Assembly (NCBI RefSeq): GCF_004208415.1
Contig: NZ_CP035758.1
Location: forward strand, 186,001 to 250,000
From: Ktedonosporobacter rubrisoli
Lineage (GTDB): Bacteria > Chloroflexota > Ktedonobacteria > Ktedonobacterales > Ktedonobacteraceae
Length of the DNA: 64,000 bases
Reading direction: 5' to 3'
The position numbers and the translations under genes are program-made. Under the pieces are notes generated by a model, which saw only the letters and a program-made list of their open reading frames with translations, ran no database searches and was not told the origin of the DNA. Below, one piece after another: positions 16,572 to 25,787 of this stretch (position 1 is its first letter; each line of letters starts with the position of its first letter).

Positions 16572-16780
16572 AGGAACTTTTGGCACAAGAGCTTTTGGCG
16601 CAAGAATTCATGCTGACCGCTTCGATCACTGAAGTGACCGAAAAAGAGATCACTGACGAAGATTTTGAGCTGGATATCCGCGTTGCCAATCCGTTACAGC
16701 AAGAAAAGACGCCTATGCCTCAACAAATTCTCATGACCCCTCGCACATGTTTTCCAAGCTGCAACGGCACCTGTTGTTAA
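16568..16780 (+). CDS. Class I lanthipeptide precursor (FxLD type)
   Basis: A 70-aa RiPP precursor. The leader is acidic and carries FELDIRV at residues 33-39, the FNLD-type box that binds class I enzymes in nisin and gallidermin precursors. PMPQQ precedes a probable core of 17 residues, ILMTPRTCFPSCNGTCC (54-70). The core has Thr57, Thr60, Ser64 and Thr68 as dehydration sites and Cys61, 65, 69 and 70 as ring donors, and ends in CC like gallidermin. The ATG follows GAGGAGG. A LanC cyclase gene starts 115 bp downstream. The exact cleavage point is inferred. Confidence 0.85.
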   Translation: MKELLAQELLAQEFMLTASITEVTEKEITDEDFELDIRVANPLQQEKTPMPQQILMTPRTCFPSCNGTCC

Positions 16781-16894
16781 ATAGTGCAGGCACCTTAGTT
16801 AGTTAGCACATTGGTACCGGCAAAAATTAGCATTTTTGTCGGTACGCTACTCTGTCAGCCAACAATATCATCTGAGAAGAAAATGAGGAGCTTC

Positions 16895-18295
16895 ATGTCC
16901 ATGCAACCAGGCAAACCACCTCTACTGCACTATGATGCAAGCCTCGCCCAGAGGAGCGCATCAACCTCAGGTTGGGAGATACTCATTGATGAAACACTGC
17001 GTCGACGAGCTCTGAAAGCTGCGTTGTTTATCGCGGGCCGTATGCGCGAACCTCTCTTCGTTGATGCGCTGGCGAAACAAACAGTTCCGTCTATTAGCTC
17101 CAAAGGTAGATGGACATCGGCCTCAATTTCAGGAGGTCTTGCCGGCATTGCCTTGATGTATGGATATTTCGCACGTTGCTTTCCAGGGCAGGGTTGGGAT
17201 CTTACAGCGCAACGTTATATGAAAATGATCGCAGAAGATACCCAGCAGATAGGTCTCACCTTGATGGGGGCTTTTAGTGGCACCGCAAGCATGGCAACTG
17301 TGCTGGAGAGCTTGAGCCAGGGAGGCCGACGTTATAAAAAGGCCTTATCCCTCACGCAACAGGCGCTCTTTGAGCAGATCAAGGAGCATACCTGGATACG
17401 CTCGCCTGCAGAAGAGGGGATTGACTTTGCAGATTATGACGTTCTAGCCGGAGCAGCGGGGTTGCTGGCCTCTCTCGTTAGCACAGAAAAACAAACGGAA
17501 CCTCGGCTAGCGGCTATCGAGACATTGCTTGAGTATCTTGTCTGGCTAGCAGAACCCGACCAGAGGCTTGGAGGGGAACGCTGGTATGTCCCGCCCCATT
17601 TTGCCACTGACGCCCAGCGCGATCTCTTCCCAGAGGGCTTTTTTGACTGTGGTCTTTCACACGGCGTACCGGGAATATTGGCCGCGCTCTCGCTAGCATG
17701 GCTGGCTGGATATCGCTACCCTGGCTTAAGGGAAGCTATGGACGCGCTGGCTGGCTGGATAGTAGAGCATAGCATACACGATCAATGGGGAATTAGCTGG
17801 CCTACAAGGATTCCCCAGCAGGTAGCTTGCTTCAAAGAGGCCTGGTCTACCCTGCCACCTGCGCGAACTGCCTGGTGCTATGGTGGACCCGGTGTGGCTC
17901 GTAGCCTCTGGTTGGCAGGAAATGCGCTCGATAATCCCGCTCTGTGCCATCTAGCTATCACGGCCATCGAGTCTGCGCTACGCCGCCCTACACGTCTTCG
18001 CTATATAGATGCGCCTATGCTCTGCCATGGCATATCCGGGCTTTTACAAATCTGTATGCACTTCGCTCACGAAGGAGAAAGCACGCTGGCGAGAGAACAT
18101 GTCTCGCTCCTGCTAGAAGATCTACTCCAAGGATTTCAGCCAGACTATGCCTTTGGCTTTCGTTATCTGGAGACAAATAACCTGCTGATCGATTGGCCCG
18201 GATGGCTCACAGGTGCGGCAGGTATTGCCCTGGTACTGCTCGCAGTAAGTACACCGATCGCGCCGGCCTGGGATCGCCTTCTCTGTATTGCATGA
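16895..18295 (+). CDS. lanC: Lanthipeptide cyclase LanC
   Basis: A 466-aa zinc enzyme of the LanC family, which adds cysteine thiols to dehydroalanine/dehydrobutyrine to close lanthionine rings. The alpha-toroid motifs are visible: SGGLAGIALMYGYF early, CGLSHGVPGILAALSLAW in the middle, then the zinc ligands in AWCYGGPGVARSLW and CHGISGLLQI. Translation is placed at ATG 16895, after GAGGAG; an upstream ATG at 16811 lacks a good site. No dehydratase domain is present, so it is not a bifunctional LanM. Its substrate is presumably the peptide encoded just upstream. Confidence 0.9.
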   Translation: MSMQPGKPPLLHYDASLAQRSASTSGWEILIDETLRRRALKAALFIAGRMREPLFVDALAKQTVPSISSKGRWTSASISGGLAGIALMYGYFARCFPGQGWDLTAQRYMKMIAEDTQQIGLTLMGAFSGTASMATVLESLSQGGRRYKKALSLTQQALFEQIKEHTWIRSPAEEGIDFADYDVLAGAAGLLASLVSTEKQTEPRLAAIETLLEYLVWLAEPDQRLGGERWYVPPHFATDAQRDLFPEGFFDCGLSHGVPGILAALSLAWLAGYRYPGLREAMDALAGWIVEHSIHDQWGISWPTRIPQQVACFKEAWSTLPPARTAWCYGGPGVARSLWLAGNALDNPALCHLAITAIESALRRPTRLRYIDAPMLCHGISGLLQICMHFAHEGESTLAREHVSLLLEDLLQGFQPDYAFGFRYLETNNLLIDWPGWLTGAAGIALVLLAVSTPIAPAWDRLLCIA

Positions 18296-18317
18296 GGCGC
18301 CTTGGTCTCTACCACTT

Positions 18318-19406
18318 CTATTGTGCAGGTGCTGGCGCCGTGGAGGCTCGTACAATAAGTGTTGGCGTAAGGCGCACAAACGTTGGCCCATTTTCGGGAA
18401 GTGCGTGCGCTTGAAGATAGGATGTGATCAGCTGCATTGCCTGCTCCCCAAGCACGCGGGCGGGCTGTTGAACAGTAGTAAGGGCAGGTTGAAGCAAGCC
18501 TGCAAAGGGAATATTATCATAGCCAACAATTGAAAGCTGGTCGGGCACGACAAGGCCGGCTTCCTGAGCAGCAATCATCGCCCCTACGGCAACAAGATCA
18601 TTGTAGGCAAGCAAAGCTGTTGGAGATGCTGCGTTCTTTGCACGTTCTGGTTGTATGCTGCTCTTTAACAGCTCATGCGCGGTTTCTCTGCCTCCCTCAA
18701 GCGTAGGTTTGCCCGGCACAACATAATTTTCTGGAATGGCCATGCCAGCTTCCGCACACGTTGCACGAAACGTGGCGAGGCGGCGCTGGTATATTTGCGC
18801 GCCTGGCGTTCCCCCAACAAAGGCGATGCGACGATGACCCAAATCCACAAGGTGCTGCATTGCCGCTCTGATTCCTGCTTCCTGATCGATTTCTACGGTT
18901 CCCAGGCTGGCCGAAAGCGGCAGATGATTAATGAATACAACAGGTATCTCCTCGCGCAGGAGCGAACGCAGGCGCTGCTCTGGCAAGCAGGAGGCACAAA
19001 TAATTAAGCCATCCGTCTGGCGCTCTTCAAGCAAGCTCAGGAACTGGGCCTCACGCTCGGCATTGTCAAGCGTATCATAGAGCACAATATTTAATCCATA
19101 CAAGAGGGCAGTTTCCTCTATCCCGCGCACAATTTCGGCATAAAATGGATTAGCGATATCGGCAATAACCACTCCAAGAGTTCTCATCCGAGGCATAGCG
19201 GAAGGGCGCCCCTGCGTACCAGGCTGATAATTGAGCCGGGTCATGGCCTCAAGCACGCGCTGCCGTGTCATTTTTGAGACGACGGGCCGATTATTAATTA
19301 CACGCGATACTGTGGCGGGAGAGACGCCCGCCATCTGCGCGACAACATCTATCGTGACCTCCTCAGAGGCTGCTCTATTATTCGTTGCGTTGATTTTCTC
19401 CACCAT
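18318..19406 (-). CDS. LacI/GalR family repressor
   Basis: A 362-aa LacI regulator. The N-terminal HTH (VTIDVVAQMAGVSPATVSRV then INNRPVVSKMTRQRV) is followed by a periplasmic-binding-protein-like effector domain (VVIADIANPFYAEIVRGIEE, DLGHRRIAFVGG, VGYDNIPFAGLLQPALTTV). It is transcribed away from the amino-sugar operon that starts at 19796 and most likely represses it, with a sugar phosphate or amino sugar as inducer. Its 3' end faces lanC with a 22-bp gap. Confidence 0.92.
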   Translation of the reverse strand: MVEKINATNNRAASEEVTIDVVAQMAGVSPATVSRVINNRPVVSKMTRQRVLEAMTRLNYQPGTQGRPSAMPRMRTLGVVIADIANPFYAEIVRGIEETALLYGLNIVLYDTLDNAEREAQFLSLLEERQTDGLIICASCLPEQRLRSLLREEIPVVFINHLPLSASLGTVEIDQEAGIRAAMQHLVDLGHRRIAFVGGTPGAQIYQRRLATFRATCAEAGMAIPENYVVPGKPTLEGGRETAHELLKSSIQPERAKNAASPTALLAYNDLVAVGAMIAAQEAGLVVPDQLSIVGYDNIPFAGLLQPALTTVQQPARVLGEQAMQLITSYLQAHALPENGPTFVRLTPTLIVRASTAPAPAQ

Positions 19407-19519
19407 AGCTTGCTTCTAGTGCCTTCCTGCTATGCTCCACCATATGGTTCTGTGTTTCAGCTTGCTGCCCTATTCTATCTTATTTTTCTGTTTGCGTCAC
19501 TAGTGATCCTTCCCTCACA

Positions 19520-19549
19520 TTGACAGCAAGCTAGCATTGATGCTATATT
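19520..19549 (+). promoter_or_regulatory. Promoter of the amino-sugar operon
   Basis: TTGACA (19520-19525), an 18-bp spacer and TATATT (19544-19549), about 247 bp before the symporter start. Confidence 0.6.
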
Positions 19550-19559
19550 CTCTGCAAGG

Positions 19560-19571
19560 CTTTCATGAAAG
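19560..19571. promoter_or_regulatory. Probable LacI operator
   Basis: CTTTCATGAAAG is a perfect 12-bp palindrome centred about 16 bp after the -10 box of the operon promoter, a classic position for a LacI-family block. Confidence 0.5.
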
Positions 19572-19795
19572 TTTATTTGAAATATTTTTCTGTAAATCAT
19601 TTTGAAAGGAGGCTGAAACGCTAGCTTCGGCTGACAGCCCACACTGTGGGCCGAGGAGGGATAGTCATTTTCTCTGGTCGTTGTAGGATCGTCCGTGCCA
19701 TGTTAACAGGTGAAACTCAGGTTTTGTAGGATTGTGGCAGTGTCCGCCGCGATACACCTCACCTGCGCGCACGCTTTCGAACGGAGGCTATCTAA

Positions 19796-21310
19796 ATGTC
19801 GGTTCTTGACTGGATTGTCCTGGCACTTTATTTCTTGCTCATGATTGCTATTGGTATCTGGTCCCATCGCCAGGTCCATAATACAAGCGATTATTTTACT
19901 GCTGGCGGAAAGATGTCGTGGTGGCTGGCGGGTATCTCGCATCACATGTCAGGCTATAGCGCTGCTGTTTTTGTTGGTTATGCAGCCATTGCCTACACCT
20001 ATGGCTTTACTCTTTACGTATGGTGGGCCTTTGCAATTAGTGTGGCCGTCATTGCCGGAGCGTTTATTATCGCGCCGCGCTGGTCCCGGCTCAGGCAGAG
20101 GCTACACGTTATCTCGCCCATGCAATATCTAGCAACCCGCTATAATGTACCAACTCAGCAATTATTGGCCTGGAGCGGCACCCTGTTAAAGGTCTTTGAT
20201 GTTGGCGCCAAATGGTCAGCGGTGGCAATCATTCTCAACGTCTACACGGGGTTACCAATTGCTGTAGGCATTCTCCTCTCCGGCGGTGCTTCCTTAATTT
20301 ATGTCACAGTGGGTGGCTTATGGGCCGACGCACTTACTGACTTAGCTCAGTTTATTGTGCAGCTTGTAGCCGGCATCCTGCTCTTTGTGATCGTCTTGCT
20401 GAAATTGGGAGGCATTACAGCTCTGGGGAGCATGTGGGATCGACTCCCAGCCAGCCACCATGGCTTCTTTAATGGTCCCTATACGCTCTGGTTTGTCCTG
20501 GCATATTTGCTCATCAACTTCTTGAGCTATAATGGTGGCACCTGGAATCTGGCCCAACGCTTTATCGCTGTTCCCAGTGGACCCCAGGCCCGCAAGGCCG
20601 CTATTCTTTCCGCAGTGCTGTATCTTATCTGGCCAATCATCCTATTTTATCCAATGTGGGCAGCACCTCTCTTTTTTCCGCATCTCTCAGATCCTTCGCA
20701 AGCCTATGCTATTATGTCGCGGTCCCTTCTTCCACCAGGCTTGATGGGTTTTGTGCTTGCCGGTATGTTTGCCCACACAATGGCAATGACCTCCTCAGAT
20801 GCCAACGCTATCTCCGCCGTGGTGACCGGCGATATTTTGCCCTATCTCTCTCGCAAGCTGCGCAATCTATCGGGCGAGGGATCGCTGCGCGCCGCCCGCA
20901 TCGTTACCATTATCTTTACCATCTTGAGCATGGTCATTGCGCTAGAAGCTGATCTCTTTGGTGGCGTCATCGGCCTGCTGGTAACCTGGTTTGCCGCGCT
21001 CGTCGGACCTATCTCGATACCAATGCTGCTTGGCTTGCTGCCGGCCTTTCGACGTAGTGGCTCGACAGCAGCAATTGTCTCCTGGGCTGCGGGTATTCTT
21101 GCCTTCGCCGTCATTAAATATGGTTTCACCAACGATGTCGCGGCAACTGTGGGTCTCCCCGTTCTCATATCCCTCGTTCTCTACGTAGGGATCGGACTGC
21201 TCTATAATCGCGCCAATCCGCAGACCGATGCGCTTGTCGATTCGTTGAGCAGCGAGCCAAAAGAGGAGCAAATAGAGAAAACCGGATTGGTAGAGGCCAG
21301 TGAGCTCTAG
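19796..21310 (+). CDS. Sodium:solute symporter (SSS family)
   Basis: A 504-aa integral membrane protein with about 13 hydrophobic helices. It opens with LDWIVLALYFLLMIAIGIW and the SSS signature region TSDYFTAGGKMSWWLAGISH. The family imports sugars, amino acids, sialic acid or other solutes with sodium. As the first gene of an operon with AGE epimerase, NagB and NagA, it is the likely importer of an N-acetylated amino sugar. A 5' leader of roughly 240 nt precedes it. Confidence 0.9.
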   Translation: MSVLDWIVLALYFLLMIAIGIWSHRQVHNTSDYFTAGGKMSWWLAGISHHMSGYSAAVFVGYAAIAYTYGFTLYVWWAFAISVAVIAGAFIIAPRWSRLRQRLHVISPMQYLATRYNVPTQQLLAWSGTLLKVFDVGAKWSAVAIILNVYTGLPIAVGILLSGGASLIYVTVGGLWADALTDLAQFIVQLVAGILLFVIVLLKLGGITALGSMWDRLPASHHGFFNGPYTLWFVLAYLLINFLSYNGGTWNLAQRFIAVPSGPQARKAAILSAVLYLIWPIILFYPMWAAPLFFPHLSDPSQAYAIMSRSLLPPGLMGFVLAGMFAHTMAMTSSDANAISAVVTGDILPYLSRKLRNLSGEGSLRAARIVTIIFTILSMVIALEADLFGGVIGLLVTWFAALVGPISIPMLLGLLPAFRRSGSTAAIVSWAAGILAFAVIKYGFTNDVAATVGLPVLISLVLYVGIGLLYNRANPQTDALVDSLSSEPKEEQIEKTGLVEASEL

Positions 21311-21361
21311 CAAGCGAGGCTCATAGAGAGGCATTGAAATATCGTTAAGAGAGGTGGCATA

Positions 21362-22636
21362 GTGTATATAGACGACTATCGAGCGTTACAGGAGTTTTAT
21401 CAGCAGCATCTTGCAACTGTCATTCTACCTTTCTGGCTAGAGCAGGGCATAGACACAGAACAGGGAGGCTTCTTCACCTGCTTCGATAATCGAGGGGAAA
21501 GGCTGGTAAGCTTCGACAAATATACCTGGTCTCAGGGACGCATGATCTGGTTGCTGGCCCGTCTTAGCGAGTTGAGCCGTGCTGGACTGCTTCAACACGA
21601 CGCCAATCGTTTGCTTGTTCTGGCCGGACAGGGCGTTGAGTTTGTAAGGCAGCATGCCTTCCTTGCCAACGGCAATTGCGCCTATTTGCTCGATCGCTAC
21701 GGTAATAAGCAAGAAGCGTTACCAGGCAAGGGACTTGATATCAGCTTTTTTGCCGATTGCTTTGTGGCGCTTGGCTTTAGCGAATATGCGCGCGTGGCTC
21801 GCGATGCTGAAGTGCTTGAGCAGGCTCTGACCTTATGTACACACATCATCCAGCGTCTTAAGGCCGGCGCAGTTCGCAGCGAGCCATATCCAATTCCAGA
21901 TGGCTACGAAGCGCATAGCACCTCAATGATTATGCTCAACGTAACGCAGGAGCTAGCCAGCGCGCTTGAAGCATTTGGAGATGCGCGGGCTGCTGAAGTG
22001 CGCAAGCTCAGCTTTGCTTATATGCAGGCAATCATGGAGCGCTTCTATCAGCCAGGCGGCCTGATTGCTGAGATTTTGCCTTTGCAGAGTGCTTCACAAG
22101 AGAGCGTACTATGCAGGCATGTGACACCAGGCCACGCAATTGAGAGCATGTGGTTTGTCTTGCGCGAGGCACGCCTCCAGGGACAGCAGCAGTGGCTTAA
22201 GCCGGCCACACAGGCCATAGCTAAAGCTTTCGCGGTGGGCTGGGATCAAGACTATGGCGGTCTGTTCCGCTTCGTAGACAGGAACGGCGGGCAGCCGGGA
22301 GGTTTACAGATGGGCACGCCTTATGAGCAGCTCATTCTGGATACCTGGGATACAAAGCTCTGGTGGCCGCATTCAGAGGCTCTGTACGGAACGTTGCTGG
22401 CCTACGAGTTGAGCGGGGAAAGAATTTTTGCTGAGCTCTATCAGCAGGTACACGAGTATGTATTTAAAACATTTCCCCATCCTGAGCAGCCCGCCGGCGA
22501 GTGGATTCAGATTCGTGATCGGCAGGGACAACCTATAGATAAAGTTGTGGCCTTACCGGTCAAAGATCCCTATCACATTATTCGCAATCTTGTGCTCATT
22601 ATTGAGCTGCTCCAGGCACATTTGCCGCGAGCATGA
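21362..22636 (+). CDS. AGE-family epimerase/isomerase
   Basis: A 424-aa (alpha/alpha)6-barrel enzyme of the N-acylglucosamine 2-epimerase family. Family motifs are KYTWSQGRMIWLLARL, RHVTPGHAIESMWFVL (catalytic His) and DTKLWWPHSEALYG (second catalytic His region). Family members interconvert GlcNAc and ManNAc, or glucose/mannose-type sugars. The start is GTG at 21362 behind AGAGAGG. The context with NagA and NagB favours GlcNAc/ManNAc interconversion. It is 51 bp after the symporter. Confidence 0.87.
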   Translation: MYIDDYRALQEFYQQHLATVILPFWLEQGIDTEQGGFFTCFDNRGERLVSFDKYTWSQGRMIWLLARLSELSRAGLLQHDANRLLVLAGQGVEFVRQHAFLANGNCAYLLDRYGNKQEALPGKGLDISFFADCFVALGFSEYARVARDAEVLEQALTLCTHIIQRLKAGAVRSEPYPIPDGYEAHSTSMIMLNVTQELASALEAFGDARAAEVRKLSFAYMQAIMERFYQPGGLIAEILPLQSASQESVLCRHVTPGHAIESMWFVLREARLQGQQQWLKPATQAIAKAFAVGWDQDYGGLFRFVDRNGGQPGGLQMGTPYEQLILDTWDTKLWWPHSEALYGTLLAYELSGERIFAELYQQVHEYVFKTFPHPEQPAGEWIQIRDRQGQPIDKVVALPVKDPYHIIRNLVLIIELLQAHLPRA

Positions 22637-22836
22637 GGTCAGCCTTAATGAAGGAGTGAATATGCCCACTCTTTGAACAGATTGTGAAGGGCTCTGCTCG
22701 GCTCTATATCAGGACTGCGTGGGCTCTTAGGAAGATGTGAGAAAGCGTGGAGCGTAAGCCCTGTCTGCTTGCGCTCCACAGGGCTAAGCGCAGGGCAGCA
22801 CTGATAGAGTCGGGCCATCTTACAAAGGAGATGAAA

Positions 22837-23628
22837 ATGAATACGCAAGCGAAACCCATCGCTTCGCGCAGCGTGGATAAGCTGCGTGTCAAGATTTATG
22901 CTGATAGGCGGGAGCTTGGTCGAGCCGCCGGTCAGGATGTCGGCGCAAGGTTACAGAAATTGCTCACCCAACAGCCGCAAGTGCGCATGATCTTTGCGGC
23001 CGCTCCCTCACAAAACGAGTTCTTGCAGGCATTATCCCGGTATGAGGGCCTTGATTGGTCCCGCGTCGTCGCCTTTCATATGGATGAGTACATTGGGCTG
23101 GCCGAGGACGCACCCCAGCGTTTCGCCCGCTATCTTTCCGATCATCTCTTTCATCTCGTCAGGCCTGGCCAGGTACACTTGATCAATAGTAGCAACGATA
23201 TAACCGCCGAATGTAAGCGCTACGCAACACTACTCCGCGCCGCGCCAATTGATATTGTATGCCTGGGAATTGGCGAGAATGGCCACATTGCCTTTAACGA
23301 TCCGCCGGTCGCAGATTTCAACGACCCGTTAGAGGTAAAGCCGGTTGCCCTGGATATTACCGCCCGCCAGCAACAAGTCAACGATGGCTGCTTCGCGCGC
23401 CTTGAAGATGTGCCTACCCATGCCATTACGCTGACGATTCCCACGCTCTTATCAGGCAAAGCTTTGTTCTGTATGGTCCCCGGGCCAACAAAACGTGCGG
23501 CTATACGCCAGACTCTCTGTGGCCCGATTAGTAGCGCTTGCCCAGCTACAGCCCTGCGCCGCCATGTTAATTGTATGCTCTATCTCGATGCCGCTTCGGC
23601 CGAGCTGATAGAGACAAATAGCCCATAG
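22837..23628 (+). CDS. nagB: Glucosamine-6-phosphate deaminase
   Basis: A 263-aa NagB/6-phosphogluconolactonase-fold enzyme that converts glucosamine-6-phosphate to fructose-6-phosphate and ammonia. Motifs are FHMDEYIGL, which includes the catalytic Asp, and CLGIGENGHIAFNDPP, the ring-opening His region. The frame is open from 22747, but ATG 22837 has AAAGGAG at 6 nt and begins a standard-length protein. The sequence is more divergent than E. coli NagB, and it may use a related amino-sugar phosphate. Confidence 0.9.
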   Translation: MNTQAKPIASRSVDKLRVKIYADRRELGRAAGQDVGARLQKLLTQQPQVRMIFAAAPSQNEFLQALSRYEGLDWSRVVAFHMDEYIGLAEDAPQRFARYLSDHLFHLVRPGQVHLINSSNDITAECKRYATLLRAAPIDIVCLGIGENGHIAFNDPPVADFNDPLEVKPVALDITARQQQVNDGCFARLEDVPTHAITLTIPTLLSGKALFCMVPGPTKRAAIRQTLCGPISSACPATALRRHVNCMLYLDAASAELIETNSP

Positions 23629-23744
23629 CAACGAGCCATTTATAAACGTTATCCTCCGTACTTTATTTTTCAACGGCAAGCACAAGTGGAAATCTAATAA
23701 TCTCAGCGTCATAGATAGTTTTAAAGAATAACGAGGAAAGGTTC

Positions 23745-24506
23745 ATGATGAATATTTCGGTAACGACTCGCTACCTGCACCTGATTACAGATCATCTTCA
23801 ACAATTACATGACACGAATCAGGCAGCGCTTCTGCAGGCTGCGCGCATGGTAGCAGAGCAGGTCAAGGCCGACAAGCTTGTCTATGCCTACGGGCCTGGC
23901 GGCCACTCAAATCTTGGCTCGCAAGAACTCTTCTTCCGTGCTGGAGGACTGATGCATGTAAGCGCGATCCTTGATGAGGGCACGCTATTGAGCGGAGGAG
24001 CGCTGCGCTCAATGGCAATTGAAAGAACGCCCGGCTACGGCCGCATCGTTATTGCTGACTACGGCTTGAGCGAGGGAGATCTGTTGATCCTGATCAACGC
24101 GTATGGTATTAATGCAGCCTTGATCGATGCAGCTTTAGAGGCTCGCGAGCGCGGCGTGAAGCTTATCGGCGTAACCTCTGTTCGCCATGCCCAGGCCACG
24201 CCTGCTAATCATCCTGCCCGCCATCCTTCCAAGAAAAATCTCTACGAGCTAGTCGATGTCGTCCTCGATAGCATGATCGAGGTAGGGGATGCGGTTCTTC
24301 AGATCGAAGGAATCAGCCAGCTTGTCGGTCCCATGTCCACTTTTGCCACAGCTTATCTGCTCAACTCTATGGTTGCCGAAGCCGTACAACTGCTCGCCCA
24401 GGAAGGAGTGGACCCCCCTATCTGGCGTAGCGGCAATGCGCCTGACGGGGATGAGCTCAACAATAGGTTTATCCAGCGTTTTAAAGGGCGCATTAAGAAG
24501 CTCTAA
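23745..24506 (+). CDS. SIS-domain sugar-phosphate isomerase-like protein (UPF0309 type)
   Basis: A 253-aa protein with a single SIS domain. VYAYGPGGHSNLGSQELFFR is the phosphosugar-binding segment around residues 45-65, GDLLILINAYGINAALIDAA is the SIS core, and the C-terminal tail IWRSGNAPDGDELNN resembles the SANxPGGDExN ending of UPF0309 proteins. Such proteins are isomerases or deaminating aldoses, or sense phosphosugars. Between nagB and nagA it probably handles a phosphorylated amino sugar. Confidence 0.82.
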   Translation: MMNISVTTRYLHLITDHLQQLHDTNQAALLQAARMVAEQVKADKLVYAYGPGGHSNLGSQELFFRAGGLMHVSAILDEGTLLSGGALRSMAIERTPGYGRIVIADYGLSEGDLLILINAYGINAALIDAALEARERGVKLIGVTSVRHAQATPANHPARHPSKKNLYELVDVVLDSMIEVGDAVLQIEGISQLVGPMSTFATAYLLNSMVAEAVQLLAQEGVDPPIWRSGNAPDGDELNNRFIQRFKGRIKKL

Positions 24507-24574
24507 CTCCACTTATAAAACGCTTCAGAGCCTCAGTTGCTCGCGTCTAGCTATTTTAGAAAGGCCTTACAACT

Positions 24575-25735
24575 ATGTGGATTGAAGGGCGACTGGTCGA
24601 GAACAATCAGACTGTGCGCCTGCAAGTAAACGGTGCCACAATTGGAAACATAGAGGCTGTCAACCTTGATACTTCTGTCTGGATTGCCCCTGGCTGGATC
24701 GATATTCAAGTCAACGGATATGGTGGATATGATGTCAATGCGCCAGGCGTAACGCCAGAGAGCATCATCGCCCTGACCCGCTTACTCTGGCAACGCGGCG
24801 TGACTGCGTTCTGTCCAACCGTCATTACTGCCTCAGAGGAAGCAATTTGCCACAGTTTGGAGGCCATTGCGCTAGCTTGCGAAAGGGATCAGCGCGTAGC
24901 CCATGCTATTCCTTGCATCCATGTTGAGGGCCCGGCCATCTCGCGCGAAGATGGGCCACGCGGCGCTCATCCCAGATCCCACGTGCGAGCTCCGGATATC
25001 GCCGAATATCGGCGCTGGCAGGTAGCAGCTAAAGGACGTATTGGTCTGGTTACCCTGGCTCCAGAATATCCGCAAGCCAGAGAGTACATCCAGGCTCTGA
25101 ACGCTGAAAATGTCGTGGTCGCGATAGGTCACACTGCCGCCAGTTCGGAACAGATTCAGGAGGCCGTCAATGCAGGAGCGCGCCTGGCTACGCATCTAGG
25201 CAATGGAGCACATGCCCAACTCAAGCGCCATCCAAACTATATCTGGGAGCAGTTGGCAGAGGATCGCCTACTAGCAAGCTTTATCTGCGATGGGCACCAT
25301 CTTGCGCCGGCGGTAATGAAGGCGATGCTGCGCGCCAAAGGCATTGGAAGCTCCATTCTTATAAGCGATGCTGTAGCGGTCGCCGGCCTGGCGCCTGGCC
25401 TCTATGAGACGCCTGTAGGTGGGAAGGTAGAGTTATTAGCCAATGGCCGTCTCAATCTCTATGGTACGCCTCTGCTAGCTGGTTCAGTAAGCTCGTTGCC
25501 AGAATGCCTGGCGAACGTTCTGCGCTACACCGATACTACTCTTAGCGAGGGAGTGCGTATGGTAAGTACGCATCCGGGGCAACTCCTGCAGCTTGACGCG
25601 CGCGAGAAACGCGGCTCTGTCGTCAGTGGAAGCGCTGCTGACCTGACCCTATTTCGCTTCGATGCCGCAACTGGAGACATTATCATTGAAACTACGCTCG
25701 TTCAGGGCGAAGTTGTCTACCAGCGTCTTGCCTGA
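24575..25735 (+). CDS. nagA: N-acetylglucosamine-6-phosphate deacetylase
   Basis: A 386-aa amidohydrolase-superfamily enzyme that removes acetate from GlcNAc-6-phosphate. GWIDIQVNGYGGYDVN opens the barrel, HVEGPAIS carries the metal-binding Glu, IGHTAAS and THLGNGAHAQL carry the two metal histidines, and ISDAVAVAGLAPG has the catalytic Asp. The usual THLFNAM is replaced by THLGNGAH. Cytosolic; acts between the SIS protein and NagB in the pathway. Its 3' end lies 52 bp before the next gene. Confidence 0.92.
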   Translation: MWIEGRLVENNQTVRLQVNGATIGNIEAVNLDTSVWIAPGWIDIQVNGYGGYDVNAPGVTPESIIALTRLLWQRGVTAFCPTVITASEEAICHSLEAIALACERDQRVAHAIPCIHVEGPAISREDGPRGAHPRSHVRAPDIAEYRRWQVAAKGRIGLVTLAPEYPQAREYIQALNAENVVVAIGHTAASSEQIQEAVNAGARLATHLGNGAHAQLKRHPNYIWEQLAEDRLLASFICDGHHLAPAVMKAMLRAKGIGSSILISDAVAVAGLAPGLYETPVGGKVELLANGRLNLYGTPLLAGSVSSLPECLANVLRYTDTTLSEGVRMVSTHPGQLLQLDAREKRGSVVSGSAADLTLFRFDAATGDIIIETTLVQGEVVYQRLA

Positions 25736-25787
25736 GAGCCAGCTGTACCGGTATCATCTCGATGATACAAACAACGAGGAGTACGCC

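Larger units (their letters stand above)
19407..19795. other. LacI/operon divergent leader region
   Basis: It contains the operon promoter and palindrome, plus GCCCACA-C-TGTGGGC at 19637-19651, a perfect 7-bp stem in the long 5' leader that may be an RNA hairpin or second operator. No gene is supportable. Confidence 0.45.
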
